DNA of 64,000 nt from Gavia stellata (Eukaryota > Chordata > Aves > Gaviiformes > Gaviidae): assembly GCF_030936135.1 (NCBI RefSeq), contig NC_082595.1, positions 79,952,135 through 80,016,134 on the forward strand. Reading direction: 5' to 3'. Both the position numbers and the translations under genes were made by a program. This document shows, piece by piece, positions 49,301-61,800 of this stretch; the first letter of the stretch is position 1; each line of letters begins with the position of its first letter. The notes under the pieces were generated by a model, which was not told the DNA's origin, did not search any database, and was given only the letters and a program-made list of their open reading frames with translations.

Positions 49301-52300
49301 CTTGTTTTGGGACTGCCCTGACATACCTGCATGTTCGTACTGGACAGACTGGACCACAGCCACGTGCTCTGAAAAATGTTTAAGAATGTAACTGTAACAG
49401 CTAAGCCACCTTCAACAATACCCAATTAAAGGAGGCCTTAAAATGAGTTTGGGGTTTTGTGTAAAACTTTCAGGGAGACTGGTGCTACTTGTTAGAGACA
49501 CCTCTTTCTCCCTCTTTGCATCCTTGACTTCCCACAAGAGCTACATTTTACTAGAATGATGAACCTGAATGTGAGAGTCAGATGCAATTTAGGGATGGGG
49601 GAGTTCCAGCCCATGCAGATTATCTTTTTTATTTGACTGTCAACATGATCTTCACATACAAAATACAAATTATCAAACGATTTCCTTCAGAGAAAGGAGG
49701 GAGAGGGAGAAACATCTGCAATTTGTGATTAATTTTTGTGAAGTGTCCTGTTACTACTCTAAAGGAAATAAGGGTACCTATCAAAAAATGGCTTCAAGGA
49801 TGGCAAAAATTAAAAGCAGGATTAAACTACATGCAATTTAATAAAATAACTGTGGCTGTCATTACCAGGTAGAAAAAATGACACCACCATATACAGGGCA
49901 GATGAAGCAATATGCCTGCCAGACCAAACAGTTACCCGTCATTATACTGCAGTCTTATCTCAAGAAAAACATCTGGGAAAAAAAATCTGTCTGAAGATCA
50001 CACATACTGTAGAACTTGCAAGTAAAAGCCCTGGGGGAAAATATAGGCTAAAAGCAGGATGTTCCCTGAGCTAAGCAACATTTGCTCATGTATCTTCTAG
50101 GAGATGGTGAAATTTCCCCCGAGCTTTCAAATGGAAACTGGAAACACACCATTCTTTGTTTGTTAACCTCTCACGAGGAAATCACACAGACTAAGGGTTT
50201 GCTGAGCAAACATATTAATTTTTTTCTAGTCAGTTTTATCTTGATATTGGCTCCTCCTCTTTCAGCAGCACATTGGATGAAGACAGCTTAGCTGTTAGTT
50301 TGACACACTTCTCCCTTTCCTTATTAGGCACAAAAAACCCTCAAATTCCTTGTTTTGAGATACTTGCTGTCATCCAGGTATAAATATGTCCAGTGTTAAC
50401 CCTCTTGACTGTATCATGCTTTAGGCGTTTGTTTGAGAGGTAGATAGGTAGAATAGGTAGATAGAATTTAGAAAGTCAGCTTCAGTCTTCTTTGTCTTAT
50501 TTTACGGGAAGCAAACACCCATTTACAAGGTGCCTAAGAGTTGGCCCTGAAGGTCCCCTTCCCTGCCAGCGGCGTTTGGGAAGGCACAGCCAGCAAAAGC
50601 ACTGCAGGTCCTGTGGCCTCATTGCAACCCTGCCTCTGAGACGGAAGCGGGTAGTTCACATCTCATATTCACTGACACCCTGGCTTCTCTGCTGTCACCA
50701 CCACAAAGCTGACACATTCAACTTCCATCTATCTAATGGTATCTCACTTAAGACAGCTATTTAGGCAGCCTTTAAAGTTAATGGAGAGGACACACTTAAA
50801 ACTTCCTCCCATTCACCATCTGTAATGAAGAATTCATCTCCATGCACTAAGACAGACTACTTTTTAGAGGCATCTCCCTCCATTGCAACTAATTATGAAA
50901 CAAGCACAGATTTTAAAGCAGCTGATTAGGAGGGAGTCGCAGTGTAAACAGTAGTTCAGTATCTGGCTTCTAGAACTGACCTGACCACCAGTTCATGTCA
51001 TAGCTCACCTAGTTTTGTCAGAGACTAACATCTGAAAATTACCACTGTGTTTTGATGGCCAGGTGTCAGCTTTGTTATAAATGAATTTGTTAAGTAAGGA
51101 CCTTAGAGAGCTTCTTTGAACACTCTCATTCTAAAAATGGCAACATTAAAATATGTGATTTTTACAGGCTCAAGACTATAACTGACTGGGAGACTTAATG
51201 CCTGGAAAATGCATGTCAAAGTCTTACTGCTGTAAGCTTTAATTGGCACTTGTGATGTTCTTGGAGGGAAAAAAAAAATCCATTCTCACAGTAGAAGAAT
51301 GCAGAGAGGTGCCGAATATTTCTGAAAAAAAATATATATGGTCAAAATTATTCATCAGCTTGGTTTCCAAAGGATGGGAGGTCAGTATCTGTGCTGCCCC
51401 AGGACTTTAGAAGCCAGTGTGTAACTTCAACCTATTCTGAAAAGGTGCCAAGGAGAGAAGAGTTTCCAAGGTAATGAAGTTCTTGCAAGCTCTGTGAAAA
51501 TCAGTGGCTGGGAAAGAGGTCCAAATAATGGCCCCGGGGGGAAAAGATGGGCAGAAAGATGCCCTGTCTCTTGCCTGGTGGAGATAATGTTGATCAGCAA
51601 GGGAATGTAGAGAAAGACACTGGATCTACAGGAGGTGTAAGACATTCATAGGAAAGAGGACTTCATTAGTTCCGCTCTTCACAGCACTTGTTTTAAAAAG
51701 AGCTCTTTTCCCAGGACTTGCCAAAACCTAATTTTGTAATTATGATTTGATTTCTGTTCTGCCACCCTTTCTGCAACAAAAGCCCTTGGGAAGATTACAC
51801 ATGACTACCCCCTACCACCAGTTACTAAGATGTTAGAGGGAGCACGGGCATACGGACATCAGAACGCAGACTGCACACCTCGGCTGGTCTGACATGAAAC
51901 TCCAACTACCCACTAAGCAAAGGTATTTTCATACTGCATGTTATAAAAGCATGAAAGTGACCACAAATTTTTATGGTTTTGATCACCATCAGCACACAGA
52001 AACACATCTCAAATAATTTCCTTATGCTTTGATACGCTTGATGCTATGTTAGTGACTGATGAACAATTACAAAACACACAGAACTTCCAAATCCAAATCT
52101 TCTCTTATAAATGGATACTTTTGCTATTTTTCCTGACACTTCAGAACAAGGTATTGTGGTCCTTTTTAAATAACAATATGAAAATAAGTGTCATAAAAAG
52201 ACATGGATCATATCTGTCACTACAGATTGCTGGAATTTGTGATCGTTTATTGCAGTCAACTGAAAAAGTAGCAAAGTTTTGTAACAACATTCTATGGTCC

Positions 52301-55300
52301 TTTACAAACATCTGCTACCATAAAGGGTAATTTTACTCTGATTCAACTATATAATAAACCTTGCACTTTAGCTTCGTAAAATCAGCACTGAAATATGTAC
52401 TTTCCAAACAAGGCAATATATAGCTAACATTAACTGCAGAGTGCAACTTTTATGTATTTTGTAATAAAGTAATTACAGAACAATTCCTTCAAACAATAAA
52501 GGCGTCATAATTTTAATAGAGTACCAAACGTATCTATGCAAACTAGCAGAAACAAGTTTAACTTTAAAAAAGAAAACCTACTGCAGAAATGCAACATACA
52601 GCTTTTTAGCAAAGAAAACAAAAGGGAACAGGGAGCATCCTCCAGTACTACAAGAATTTGCTTACACAGGCAGGACAATTTTCCTTTGTCTCCCAGAAAT
52701 TTAAGAGAACAGAAAATGGAAGCAACCCCTGCTGCTTTACACTGTTTTACCTACAGAAAGAGCTACAAAAATAGATTCAATCAGTATTTATAATAAAAAC
52801 GTACCTGTGGCTAATCGAATGGCTAATGCCACAAGTCATCACTTTACCCTAATGCTGTATCCCAGTGAACTGCTAATATTAATCATCTGGGAAGAGCAGG
52901 AAGACAGCACTGGAAAAGTGCTGAAGTGCTTCTTTCCTAACTGCAGACACTGCAAGAAAACAAACCAGAAATGATCGTTTATGCCCTACAATATCATTGT
53001 GTTGGCTGTTGCATTCAAACCGTGATGGGTTTTGACAGATACCACAAATGATTTTGCAGCACCACAGGACGTTATTTTGGACTTACCCGGAGCCTAGGAG
53101 TCCTGTTTTTGGTAAATGCCAGATTGCCAGACCACACAGAAAGGCCCCTTGGCATTTGCGCTTTGACCATTACATGTTATTTTGCCCAAATGTTCAGTTT
53201 CTTACCTCTTATTGACATACTCCCTCACCAAATTACGCAAATACTTGGTGGTTACTGGCACTGGCCTGGGAGGTGGTAATGAGGGCCTGAAGCTCCTTAA
53301 GACTTAAGTGGTATCCTCTATCCTACTCCTTGACAGCTATTTACATCAGTTAGCAAGAGCCTTTTTATGTTTCAAAAGAAAGCAAAATTCCTGCCTTTGT
53401 GCAGCACTCTGTCTCGTTGGTATGGACAGTGCTCTCAGAAGCAGCTTCCAAATCCAGGTGCTCCATGGATGCAGGCAGGGAGCACCTAGGACCTGCCTGA
53501 GCTCCGGCAAAAACAGCTACCTGTGGCTTCTGACAGCAGCAGCCACCACCTGCATGAAAGCAGACATGCAGGGGCCTGGACAGCATTTGGGTCAGCCCTT
53601 CATCACAAAGCAGGGTGAGACTGAAGATAATGAACTGAAAGATAAAGAAAACCATGGAAAAGCGAGACCAATTCTTTATATGCTAAATCAAAAAGGCGCA
53701 ATTCTGCAGCCAGGGAGGACTGCAGCTGCAGTCTATGCTGAAGGTGGCAATTAGAATTGAAAATCAGGAACGCCAGGAAGTGGAACTAGGTAAACATTCA
53801 TGGAGCATGTGCTGGGAAGGGTAAAACCTGGTAAAAGAAGATAATGAACTCGTGCAACAATCCACGGATAAGGAGAGTAAGATTTAGAATTCAAAAAGGA
53901 AATAACTGCGGTAGTGTTACTGCTTCTTTGTTAATTAAGATGTTAAGTCTATTAATAACAACGCAGAAAAGGCAGAAGTTTCCAATTAAAATTTCTTCTT
54001 CCTATTTGAAAAGGTGGTGTATTGTGTGATGAACTCTTTTCCAACCCACCAGCAACTGCAGAGGCTAAAGATTACTAACAATAAGTATTTTAATAAACAG
54101 CATATATTCAAGATAGCTGGCCCAGCATATCTTTAGGTAACTGAAAATTTCAATAGATTTTGTGAAAACGTAACTGTTGCACTACAGAAGGGCAACTAGA
54201 ATGAATCAGGTATAAATACAGACCAATTTTCCAATATCCAAACCACGCTGCAGAATTTAAATTTCTAGAAGATTAAAGGTTCAAAATGTAATTACCACTA
54301 GTTAACATGTTTTATGAGAAACAGGCTCATTTTGCCCTTCAGCGAGGTATTTGGTTGATAAACCTAACTGAACAGACTTAGTACTTTTGTAGGGCATCAT
54401 TGCAGCGAGTCAAACATCTTAACTCACAACTAGCATGATATTATGTCAATAAATACACACTGGGCATACAAACTGGCAGATGTCAGTGAGGAGCTTCCCC
54501 ACCGGCTGCAAGTCGTGTGAGTTTTAAGGAGGTTGTACAGATTTGTGGTAGGACTAACACACTTTAATGCTCTAATAAAATCATGCAAAAGGCAAAGCTG
54601 GGTAAAGCCATGCCTTCTTACATAGAGCCAGAGTAATGCAAAACAACAGAAACCATGAAGCACAGCTGACTTTCATTCAGGTACAACTTGTTTTGGCATA
54701 GCAAAAGGCAAAAATATCCATACAGGAAAAAGAAATGTAGGCCATAAAACGGGAGACTCTCCTGGGCTCTCCAAGAAACTTTTATTCAGTTTTAATGCTG
54801 ATTGTGGTGCTGTGGCAAAAGCAGCTGATAAGAATTGTGAACATAAAAGCTGGAGCGTGTAGAGTAAAAGAGAAGAGGTTGAAAAATCAGCAAAACACCA
54901 GGAAAAAAACACAAAGAGATTAAGAAAACATCTACAGTTGAAGACTAGAGAAGATCCATTTGTTTAGGTTATCAAAAAGAACTTGCACAGAAATAAATAG
55001 AGCATATGTTCACACATTTTAATGACAGCTTTTTATTAGTAAGTACCCATTCTAGTGGTAGATTTGCACTCTACTGCAGTATTTACAACTAGGCAAATTC
55101 TTGAATGAAGAACTGAGCTCAGTCTGATTGAAAGATATTTAGCGGAATGCCAGATAACTTAGTTTTAAGACCTGCAATAGTAGATCATCTAATGTAGTTA
55201 GTCCCCTTTGACCATAAGGTATCAGAAAGTAATGTTATTTTTCCCCAAGCAGCACTTAGCCAGTTTTCAGCCAGACATCTCCATTTATCAAGGAAAAGAT

Positions 55301-55854
55301 AATGCAAATAACATGTAATAAGCTAGGTTATAAAGAACAGTATTCTAAAACTGCATATAAAGCACCCCTACACTACTTGCCATCATGAGCTGACCTTCTG
55401 TGAATTAAGGCTCCATTCCCATCACGCCATTTACAGCCCATCAATCTGAGATGAGATAAAAGGGAGTTTCCATCCCCTCTGCACAAACAGGAAAGAAACC
55501 CCAACCCACCCTAATGGCGACAGAGGGGATGCTTCTTCACGGAGGGGGCATTTACCGATGAACCACCGTGCTAAACGCGAACATCAGCTAAGTACAGCTG
55601 CCTCTGCAGAGACCCATACTTTTGATGGACGGTATCTAGGTTCATGAACTGCAAAGCTCTTTCAGCACTTTTAAGACACTACATAAATGTTTAAATATGT
55701 AAAGAAATCCAAGCCCTTAGACATCTCAGTAAGATCCTGACTACCAATTTCACATCACTATACTGGCATTTATACTTGCATAGTGTAAATAGCATTAAAG
55801 ATCAGGTGTACATTGAGCAAATAACAGCTCCAAAAATTGAGTTGCAGCATCATG
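40341..55854. other. Intergenic unique sequence between CR1 and SDHAF4
   Basis: About 15.5 kb in which I recognise no gene or transposon. The stretch at 47.8-49.1 kb has raised GC and several overlapping open frames of 90-162 codons on both strands, with no family resemblance. A short (TA)n lies near 46205, and TAGA-type repeats lie near 50440. A small CpG cluster lies at 55510-55590. Confidence 0.65.
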
Positions 55855-56000
55855 TTTATTTACATAGTATCTCTCAGAAAATTCATCACAAGCATGACAG
55901 AAACAAGAAGCTTCACAACAAATCCAGGTGAGATTTTTATGTACATTATATTTTTCAACAACTAGAAGTATTTTATTAGCAATACAGATACATTTATACA
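55855..56000 (-). terminator. SDHAF4: Probable SDHAF4 3' UTR with polyadenylation signals
   Basis: On the minus strand, AATAAA occurs at 55972-55977 and again at 55855-55860, directly after the SDHAF4 stop codon. Either could direct cleavage. Which is used, and whether a longer 3' UTR exists, cannot be decided from sequence alone. Confidence 0.45.
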
Positions 56001-56110
56001 TTAAAAATCTATACAACGTCCTTTTCTCTCCCAATCTCCAAAACGTGTAGGTTCAGGGCCTTTAGGTCCACCTCGCTCTTTTGTAGCAGGATTGATTCCA
56101 TCAGGGAATT
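56001..56110 (-). CDS. SDHAF4: SDHAF4 coding exon 3 and stop
   Basis: The last coding exon starts after the acceptor CATTTTAG at 56111-56112. It completes a lysine codon, encodes FPDGINPATKERGG, and ends with the family's hallmark C-terminus GPEPTRFGDWERKGRCIDF and a TAA stop at 56001-56003. This is the conserved core of the Sdh8/SDHAF4 family (the former DUF1674). Both introns are phase 1 and all three exons join without a frameshift into a 100-residue protein, against 108 in human, so the gene looks intact. Minus-strand AATAAA motifs lie 24 bases (55972-55977) and about 140 bases (55855-55860) past the stop. Confidence 0.97.
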
Positions 56111-58768
56111 CTAAAATGACAGGGAAAGTTCATTAAAATGCCCAGAAATGTTGACAAATATAAAGATGTCACCATCTACGATGTTTGCCTCTTAGTTTCA
56201 TTTTCAAATAAAAAATCAACTCTCTGTTTTTAAAGGCAACCTTGAGTTAAACATTTCCCAGAGTCGTACAACAGTAGTTTCAGAGTTTTGTGACTACAGT
56301 CAGGAATATATTATCGTATTCAGCTATGCAAATGAAAAAGCAACTCAATATCCAAAGGCACTAAAGCACCACGGTTTCTCGTGAATTCATAGTGAGAACT
56401 TGCGTCACTCAGGTATGTCATACACATGTTCACTACGTCTAGAACACCAGGTCACTTTCTGTGTTTGTTTAGGTCCCTAACTTTAAACAGTCAGGTTTTA
56501 ATTTTAGCTTTAATTTTATAATTTTAGCCAAGATTTTATAATTATGCTTGTATTTAAAACACCGTGTTTTCATGGATGCTGGTTATGTTTTTCAAGAAAC
56601 AGCATACCTCAGATACCTCAGTCACAGGAGGTACTATAAAACCTTAAATAGCTAAATTAGACTTTTTACCTCCTAAAACTTAACCTAAGCTCGCTAAGTC
56701 ATTGTGATGCCCTTCCAGGAAAGGGAGACTCTGTACGTGGGGTATGAACTTTCAGATCTCTCTGATAAGTGATGTGCTATGCTTACACATTAGCAGTGCT
56801 GCTTCTATTCCCAGCACCCTACTAGCTTATGCCACCTACTCGAACACCATAGAGCTTTCTGCACCTCACAGTCAACATACTTATGCTACTCAGCGCTCCC
56901 TTACTCAGGGTCCTCTCTTATGACTAGTAACTCGGGCCACCCATGCTGCACGGTGGCCATCCCACTAGGCATCACCAAGCCATGAAGTACTTTTTGGCAC
57001 AGCACCATCCTAGGCTGAGTGTTTTCTCATCCTGCACTAGACTGCAGGGCTTCCTGAAGCTCACTATACCCCATGTATCCCCTTGCCACGCTGACTCTCC
57101 AGAGCCTCCCATATATATGCGTAACTCAAGGATACCTCAGTCGTATCCCTAACTCAGCCCTGAAGGGCAAAACAAGTCATGAGGAGTAGGGTTGAAAATG
57201 AGAAAAGACAACAACAGAAATCCTGGAGAGCAGAGAAAAAGAACGACAGTGATGGAGGCAGTCTCATGTAGCTACAGGCTATACAGAATGACATATTGGG
57301 ATGCCCGTTTAAAAATTCACACAGACCAGGATAGGAAATGTCAGTATTTGAGTACCTCGGGAAGTGCAAGGAGCGCAGATGCATCTAATACTATTTTGTA
57401 GCCATCATCCCAATATCCAAGCAGTACTGATGTGCTGACACTGGATGCAGAAGCTCTAAAGATTTCTCCATGACAGCTACACAGCAGTGGGAATTCAAAT
57501 GGCCAGCTTAAACTCTTACATTTTTTCCTAATAACCACGGAGGACACAATGGGCAGTCAGCAGTCTAACAAACTATTGCTGGTGTTATATGTAAAAAATA
57601 CACAGGTACAACTAAATTTAAAGCCAAAAGAGTCTTGTGCTAAACACAGAACACCTAAGCAAAAAATCAAAAGATAGTAATTATGCATTTGTTTTAAATG
57701 AAGCAGTGATGGCATTTATTTTCTTGGGAATAAAAGGACAAGAATTAAATAGCTGCTTACACAGTAACTCCAACTCTGAGTCAGTTCTCAAGTGAGTCAC
57801 AATCTGAAATTGCTTGCAGCCATTTCAGTGATGATACTATAATTTTTCAGTCATTTTGTCACCTGGATATTCATAGTAATCTATTGATATATTAAAAAAG
57901 CTTGTCCTAGAGGCCACAAAATAGATAAACATGGGTTATCACTACTGGTAATCAATAGCCGAACATCACACTGTGGTGAATAAGATAAAGCATGACTAGC
58001 ACTTTTAGTTAAGGAAGACAGCTAATTAAAAAGAAGGAAAAAAGAGATTCTGTCTTTCTCCTGTCTGATAAAAAAGTGTACGTTTCTAGTGACTTCAGCA
58101 ACGATGTATCTGTGCCGCAATCTTGTCAGGTTCCCTAAATGTGGCCCCACTAAGGCCACTGCCATGCAACACACATAGCAGCTAATTAGGTTGCCCTGGA
58201 CCCCACTGAGTGGCTGAGGAAACTGTTTTTCTTTTCAAAACACTACCTGCAAGACTAAGAGAAAGGCTGACCACGAAATACAGCATGAATCAGAAATCTT
58301 TTGCGGACTAAGATATAAACCAGGCTTTTTGGATAAAAAAAAAGCTGGTGCCCTCATGAGCGTGCTACCACCATTTACAGCTGTACTGTAAGAGACCAAT
58401 ACCAGCTACCTTTCTCAGAATCATGGAATGGTTTATGGTGGAAGGCACCTTTGGCACACATCTGGCCCCAACCCTGGTCAAAGCAAGGCTGATGTTAGGT
58501 CAGGACATCCAGGCAAATTTGCGTATCTCCAGGAGGAGAGGGATCTACAGGTTCTCTGGGTGACTTGTTACAATGTTTGACCACCCTTGAAGACTTTTTT
58601 TCTCACACATCATGTGTTCCAACTTGTGCCCACTGCCCTGCCCCTGTTTTTTAGAACCGTTAAGCTTAGATGCTGAATGCCTACCCCTCTTCTTAAACTG
58701 ACATCAGCTCTGCATCTCAGGGACTTGCCTTTAAAACACGGCTTTCAGTTTTGTAAAACATGACTTAC
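56111..58768 (-). other. SDHAF4: SDHAF4 intron 2
   Basis: Phase-1 GT-AG intron of about 2.66 kb. Apart from the CR1 remnant at 58416-58665, I recognise no repeat, RNA gene or exon. The open frames within it have no recognisable protein content. Confidence 0.9.
58416..58665 (-). mobile_element. CR1 remnant in SDHAF4 intron 2
   Basis: A CR1 3' end beginning CAGAATCATGGAATGG and running through AACCCTGGTCAAAGCAAGG and TGTTTGACCACCC to a truncated 5' end near 58665. It is diverged and non-coding. It lies about 100 bases from the SDHAF4 exon 2 splice donor, in the gene's own orientation. Confidence 0.82.
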
Positions 58769-58921
58769 TTTCCAGGGGTTCCCTCTCTATACTGGATTCC
58801 TCTGGTTCATCAAATCGACCTACTGGTAACTTCGGTTTCTTAAGTGACTGCTTAGCAGGTTCAGATCTTCCTCCTGTCTTAGAGCTGGTGCTCCTCAGAG
58901 AGCTGCAAAGCAGTGATGACT
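58769..58921 (-). CDS. SDHAF4: SDHAF4 coding exon 2
   Basis: This 153-base exon completes a lysine codon begun in exon 1 and then encodes 50 residues. It includes the conserved block AKQSLKKPKLPVGRFDEPEE and ends EREPLE plus one base. The acceptor is TTTGATAG|AG at 58922-58923 and the donor is A|GTAAGT at 58768. A second AG a few bases inside (TTTGCAG) would break the frame, so the first AG is preferred. SDHAF4 binds flavinylated SDHA in the mitochondrial matrix and supports its assembly with SDHB into complex II. This segment links the presequence to the conserved C-terminus. A degraded CR1 element ends only about 100 bases downstream in intron 2. Confidence 0.96.
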
Positions 58922-61531
58922 CTATCAAACAAACGGACACGTGTAGCATAAATGTGAGAGTTTAATACCAAGTAGCTCTATGACTGTTCAGAGCACCTCT
59001 GAAAAACCCTCACTTCAGAAACTAGGGAGTGAAGGACAGGAAAACAAACTCCAAATATTAGTTTAACGTTCAATTCACCAACACCTAAGAAATCAGCACA
59101 GACAATTATTTTTGGCCCTAGAAACATATGCAGGCAAAACTGTGTTAGTTGTGTAACTCAGTTCACATAAACAGTGTATTTTAAACTGCTTGAACTTATC
59201 TTCACTGTTATTTTCTTGTATTTTAGACTCTAAATAGTAATTATGCTAGCATAGACCAGTACATTCTGTTTTCCTGTAGAAGTCCTAACCTCCCCCAAGA
59301 AGACTGCTGATTTCCAGGTCTTGGCTCATTTCCAACAGCTTTTGAGTCACAAAAAGCTTCTGCTTTCCCAAAGGAAAGTTTTAAAAAATAAAACACTGTT
59401 CCCCTAGTAACAGGTTTTCCAGAATGTTGGTAGAGAATAGTTGGGCTTCCTTTATAACTGTAAAATAATTCAGCTGGTAGTCAAGAGCAGGACAAACTTA
59501 GAGCACATTTAAGTTCAATTACATAACTGCATGCAAATGCTTTAATTAAAAGCATAAACTTTTTTCCTTTAAAGTCCTACTAACATGTTTTTAACATAAA
59601 TGTAGGAGAAAGTCTATTAATATCCATACCTAGAGTTCTTTCAAGTAGTATCAAAATGGAGGTGCACAGATATCGTAAGTCATAAGTAATTCAAGAGTCA
59701 TAAACAAGTCAAAAACTGCTTACGAAGATTCCTCAAAATGACTGATATTTCTGCATTTGGTCAAAAAGCCAAATCTCCACAGTGAGCATAAACTACCCTT
59801 TAAAAATATTTTAGCTATGGACACGTGCCTAAAGCAGTTCTGACTTCTCTTATGAAGGAAGATTCAAACAGAAGTCCTCCCTGTACCAGACTGGGTGCAA
59901 AGCACTTCAAAGAACTACTATTCTACTTTGCTAAAGAGATCACATCAGGAAACCTTCTCAAGCAGCATGGCTTTGACTCACCTATATAAACACCAACCAA
60001 CAATCCACCTGTATTCCCAGAATCAGCATATTCATTCATCCTAAAATATCACAACCTTAACATTAAACCCTACACTCACATAAACTGTATTATGCCTGCC
60101 AACTGTTGCCAATGCCCCAAAGGAATAACCTTTTTATTTTGCTTTACACATGACATAAGGGACTATCAACAGTGAAGAATCTAATCCTTCTGCATACATT
60201 GGATCTTTCTACTCCTGCCAAGCATCTTGTCATTCTTCAGCAAGCTGAAAGAAAAGCCAGCTAGAAAATTAAATTAAAGCTGATATTCTAGTCCAAGTTC
60301 AAATAAAAGTCAGATTAAGGTACTGATATGAAATTGATTATCACAGTCAGCAGAGAAGACAAAATCCATTTTTCTATTGGCAGTACTCGATATTGTTGAC
60401 CAAAATAAATTCTTCTTGACACAGAGGTGACAGAAGTTCAACATTGAGTACCTCTGAAAAAGATGAGATGAACAATCCACTTTATCAGTAAACCACACGC
60501 TACAAACTGATCTTTGACTCCCTCATACTTTATGGGCGGTCACAAAGCCATCCAATTTATTAATTATATAGCTGAATTTGAAAAGAAGTTGAAAATCCCA
60601 AGTCTTTGAACTTGCTGAACAGCCAACATCCGCAACATCCAGCCTTTTGAAGTGGCCCACAGACCATGATTTATCATAACAAAGCCATTCATACAGTGGG
60701 AGCTGGGCACTCACCAGGATGCTCTGGGGAGATAGGAGCATCAGCCAAATCTTGCCATGAACCTAACCACCAAATAGAGCCTAGGAGAGCTCACAAACAT
60801 CTAACATTTTTTTCCAGCTCTTCTATTAACATATATTGTACTGGTCTGTTTCAGGAATATTGTATCAATAGTACCACAGAAATCTCAACTTTTGATGGAG
60901 AAGGAAGTTGCCTTACCTGCAGCCCTACAGAACAGACTAAGCTGAGCCCGCATGTGCGACAGACACAGTTCTGCAGGCTACTTTATCTGTCCTCCTGCTT
61001 GAGTTTCTCCATGAACAAATCACCTGAATTTCCTCATACAGAGGACACAGACCAATAACTTCCACGGTCACAGTAAGTTCCCTCCAGCTATTCTACAAAC
61101 ATTAAACCACGGCTTAATATTTTACTGCCGTTTAAAAGTTCACAGCAGCGATAGGGAAAGAAAACATCCGGAACAGATAGTGAGGCCTGAAAGCAGTAGT
61201 TTTGCAGTATAGAGAATATTAATATCTAGAGAGCAAAAAAAAGAGCAGGAAACCTACAGAGAAATGGTGGGGGCAAAAACTGTGGCACCCCACCGCCCCT
61301 AACAGACGCCGTGGGTTGAAGAGGCGCGGGTCACACCGCGGGTCGCACACGGCCCCCATCACCCGCCGCCATCTTAGGCACCCTTCAGCAACCCCCAGCG
61401 CCGACGGTCCCGGCCGGTAACCGCCCCTCTCTCCCCCGCTCATAACTCCCCTGCGAAAGGAAGGGGAGGAGAGGCTGGGAAGCCCCTCAGCGGCAAAGCC
61501 AGGCCCCTCCCGCCCTCTGCCCGCCTCTTAC
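58922..61531 (-). other. SDHAF4: SDHAF4 intron 1
   Basis: Phase-1 GT-AG intron of about 2.6 kb. Its first 250 bases (61280-61531) belong to the CpG island and hold a YY1-type site. The rest is AT-rich unique sequence in which I see no repeat or exon. Confidence 0.85.
61365..61375 (-). promoter_or_regulatory. YY1-type site in the first intron of SDHAF4
   Basis: The minus strand reads AAGATGGCGGC, the classic YY1 motif, about 155 bases into intron 1. YY1 sites of this form often sit just downstream of CpG-island start sites in the sense orientation, as here. Function is inferred. Confidence 0.5.
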
Positions 61532-61571
61532 TCGCTGCCCTCGGCGCGCCAAGCAGCAGCCGCAGAGCCAT
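61532..61571 (-). CDS. SDHAF4: SDHAF4 coding exon 1 (mitochondrial presequence)
   Basis: The first 13 codons of succinate dehydrogenase assembly factor 4 read MALRLLLGAPRAA, followed by one base and a GTAAGAG donor at 61531. This is too short to stand out as an ORF. It was chosen because it joins in phase 1 to the exon at 58769-58921. The join gives RAAKSSLLCSSLR, which parallels the RAARSPLLCHSLR stretch of the human protein. The hydrophobic, arginine-containing and acid-free N-terminus fits a mitochondrial import signal. The start lies in a CpG island about 50 bases downstream of a palindromic NRF1-type site. The reading frame differs from the longer GC-rich open frame over the same bases, which is a shadow. 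Confidence 0.9.
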
Positions 61572-61618
61572 GGCCGCGCAGCGCCAGGAAACACGAGCGG
61601 CTGCAGCGCAAGGGCGCC

Positions 61619-61629
61619 GCGCATGCGCA
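61619..61629 (-). promoter_or_regulatory. NRF1-type site upstream of SDHAF4
   Basis: GCGCATGCGCA matches the palindromic NRF1 consensus. It lies 48 bases upstream of the SDHAF4 start codon. NRF1 is a known activator of nuclear genes for mitochondrial respiration, which fits the product. Binding is inferred. Confidence 0.65.
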
Positions 61630-61800
61630 AACGCCTACGGCTGCCAGCCGGGGGGCGGGCAGGCGCGGGCGGGGCGAGGAGGAGCGGCGGCTGCGGGCAG
61701 CGCGGTTGCCACCAGCCTTAAGGACAGCCCTGTTCCTCCGAGCCGCTCGCTGTCCCCGGTGAAGGGAGGTGAGCGGCGCCTTGGGAGCCAAGTTCTTGAT

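Larger units (their letters stand above)
61280..61800 (-). promoter_or_regulatory. SDHAF4: CpG-island promoter of SDHAF4
   Basis: GC- and CpG-dense sequence surrounds SDHAF4 exon 1 in otherwise AT-rich DNA. It has no TATA box near the start codon, as usual for a housekeeping mitochondrial gene. It contains a palindromic NRF1-type motif upstream of the ATG and a YY1-type motif in the start of intron 1. The transcription start was not determined. Confidence 0.8.

Noticed and set aside
53308..53754. 148-codon plus-strand frame as a gene
   Set aside because: Composition is ordinary, no family is recognisable, and a comparable frame is open on the opposite strand.
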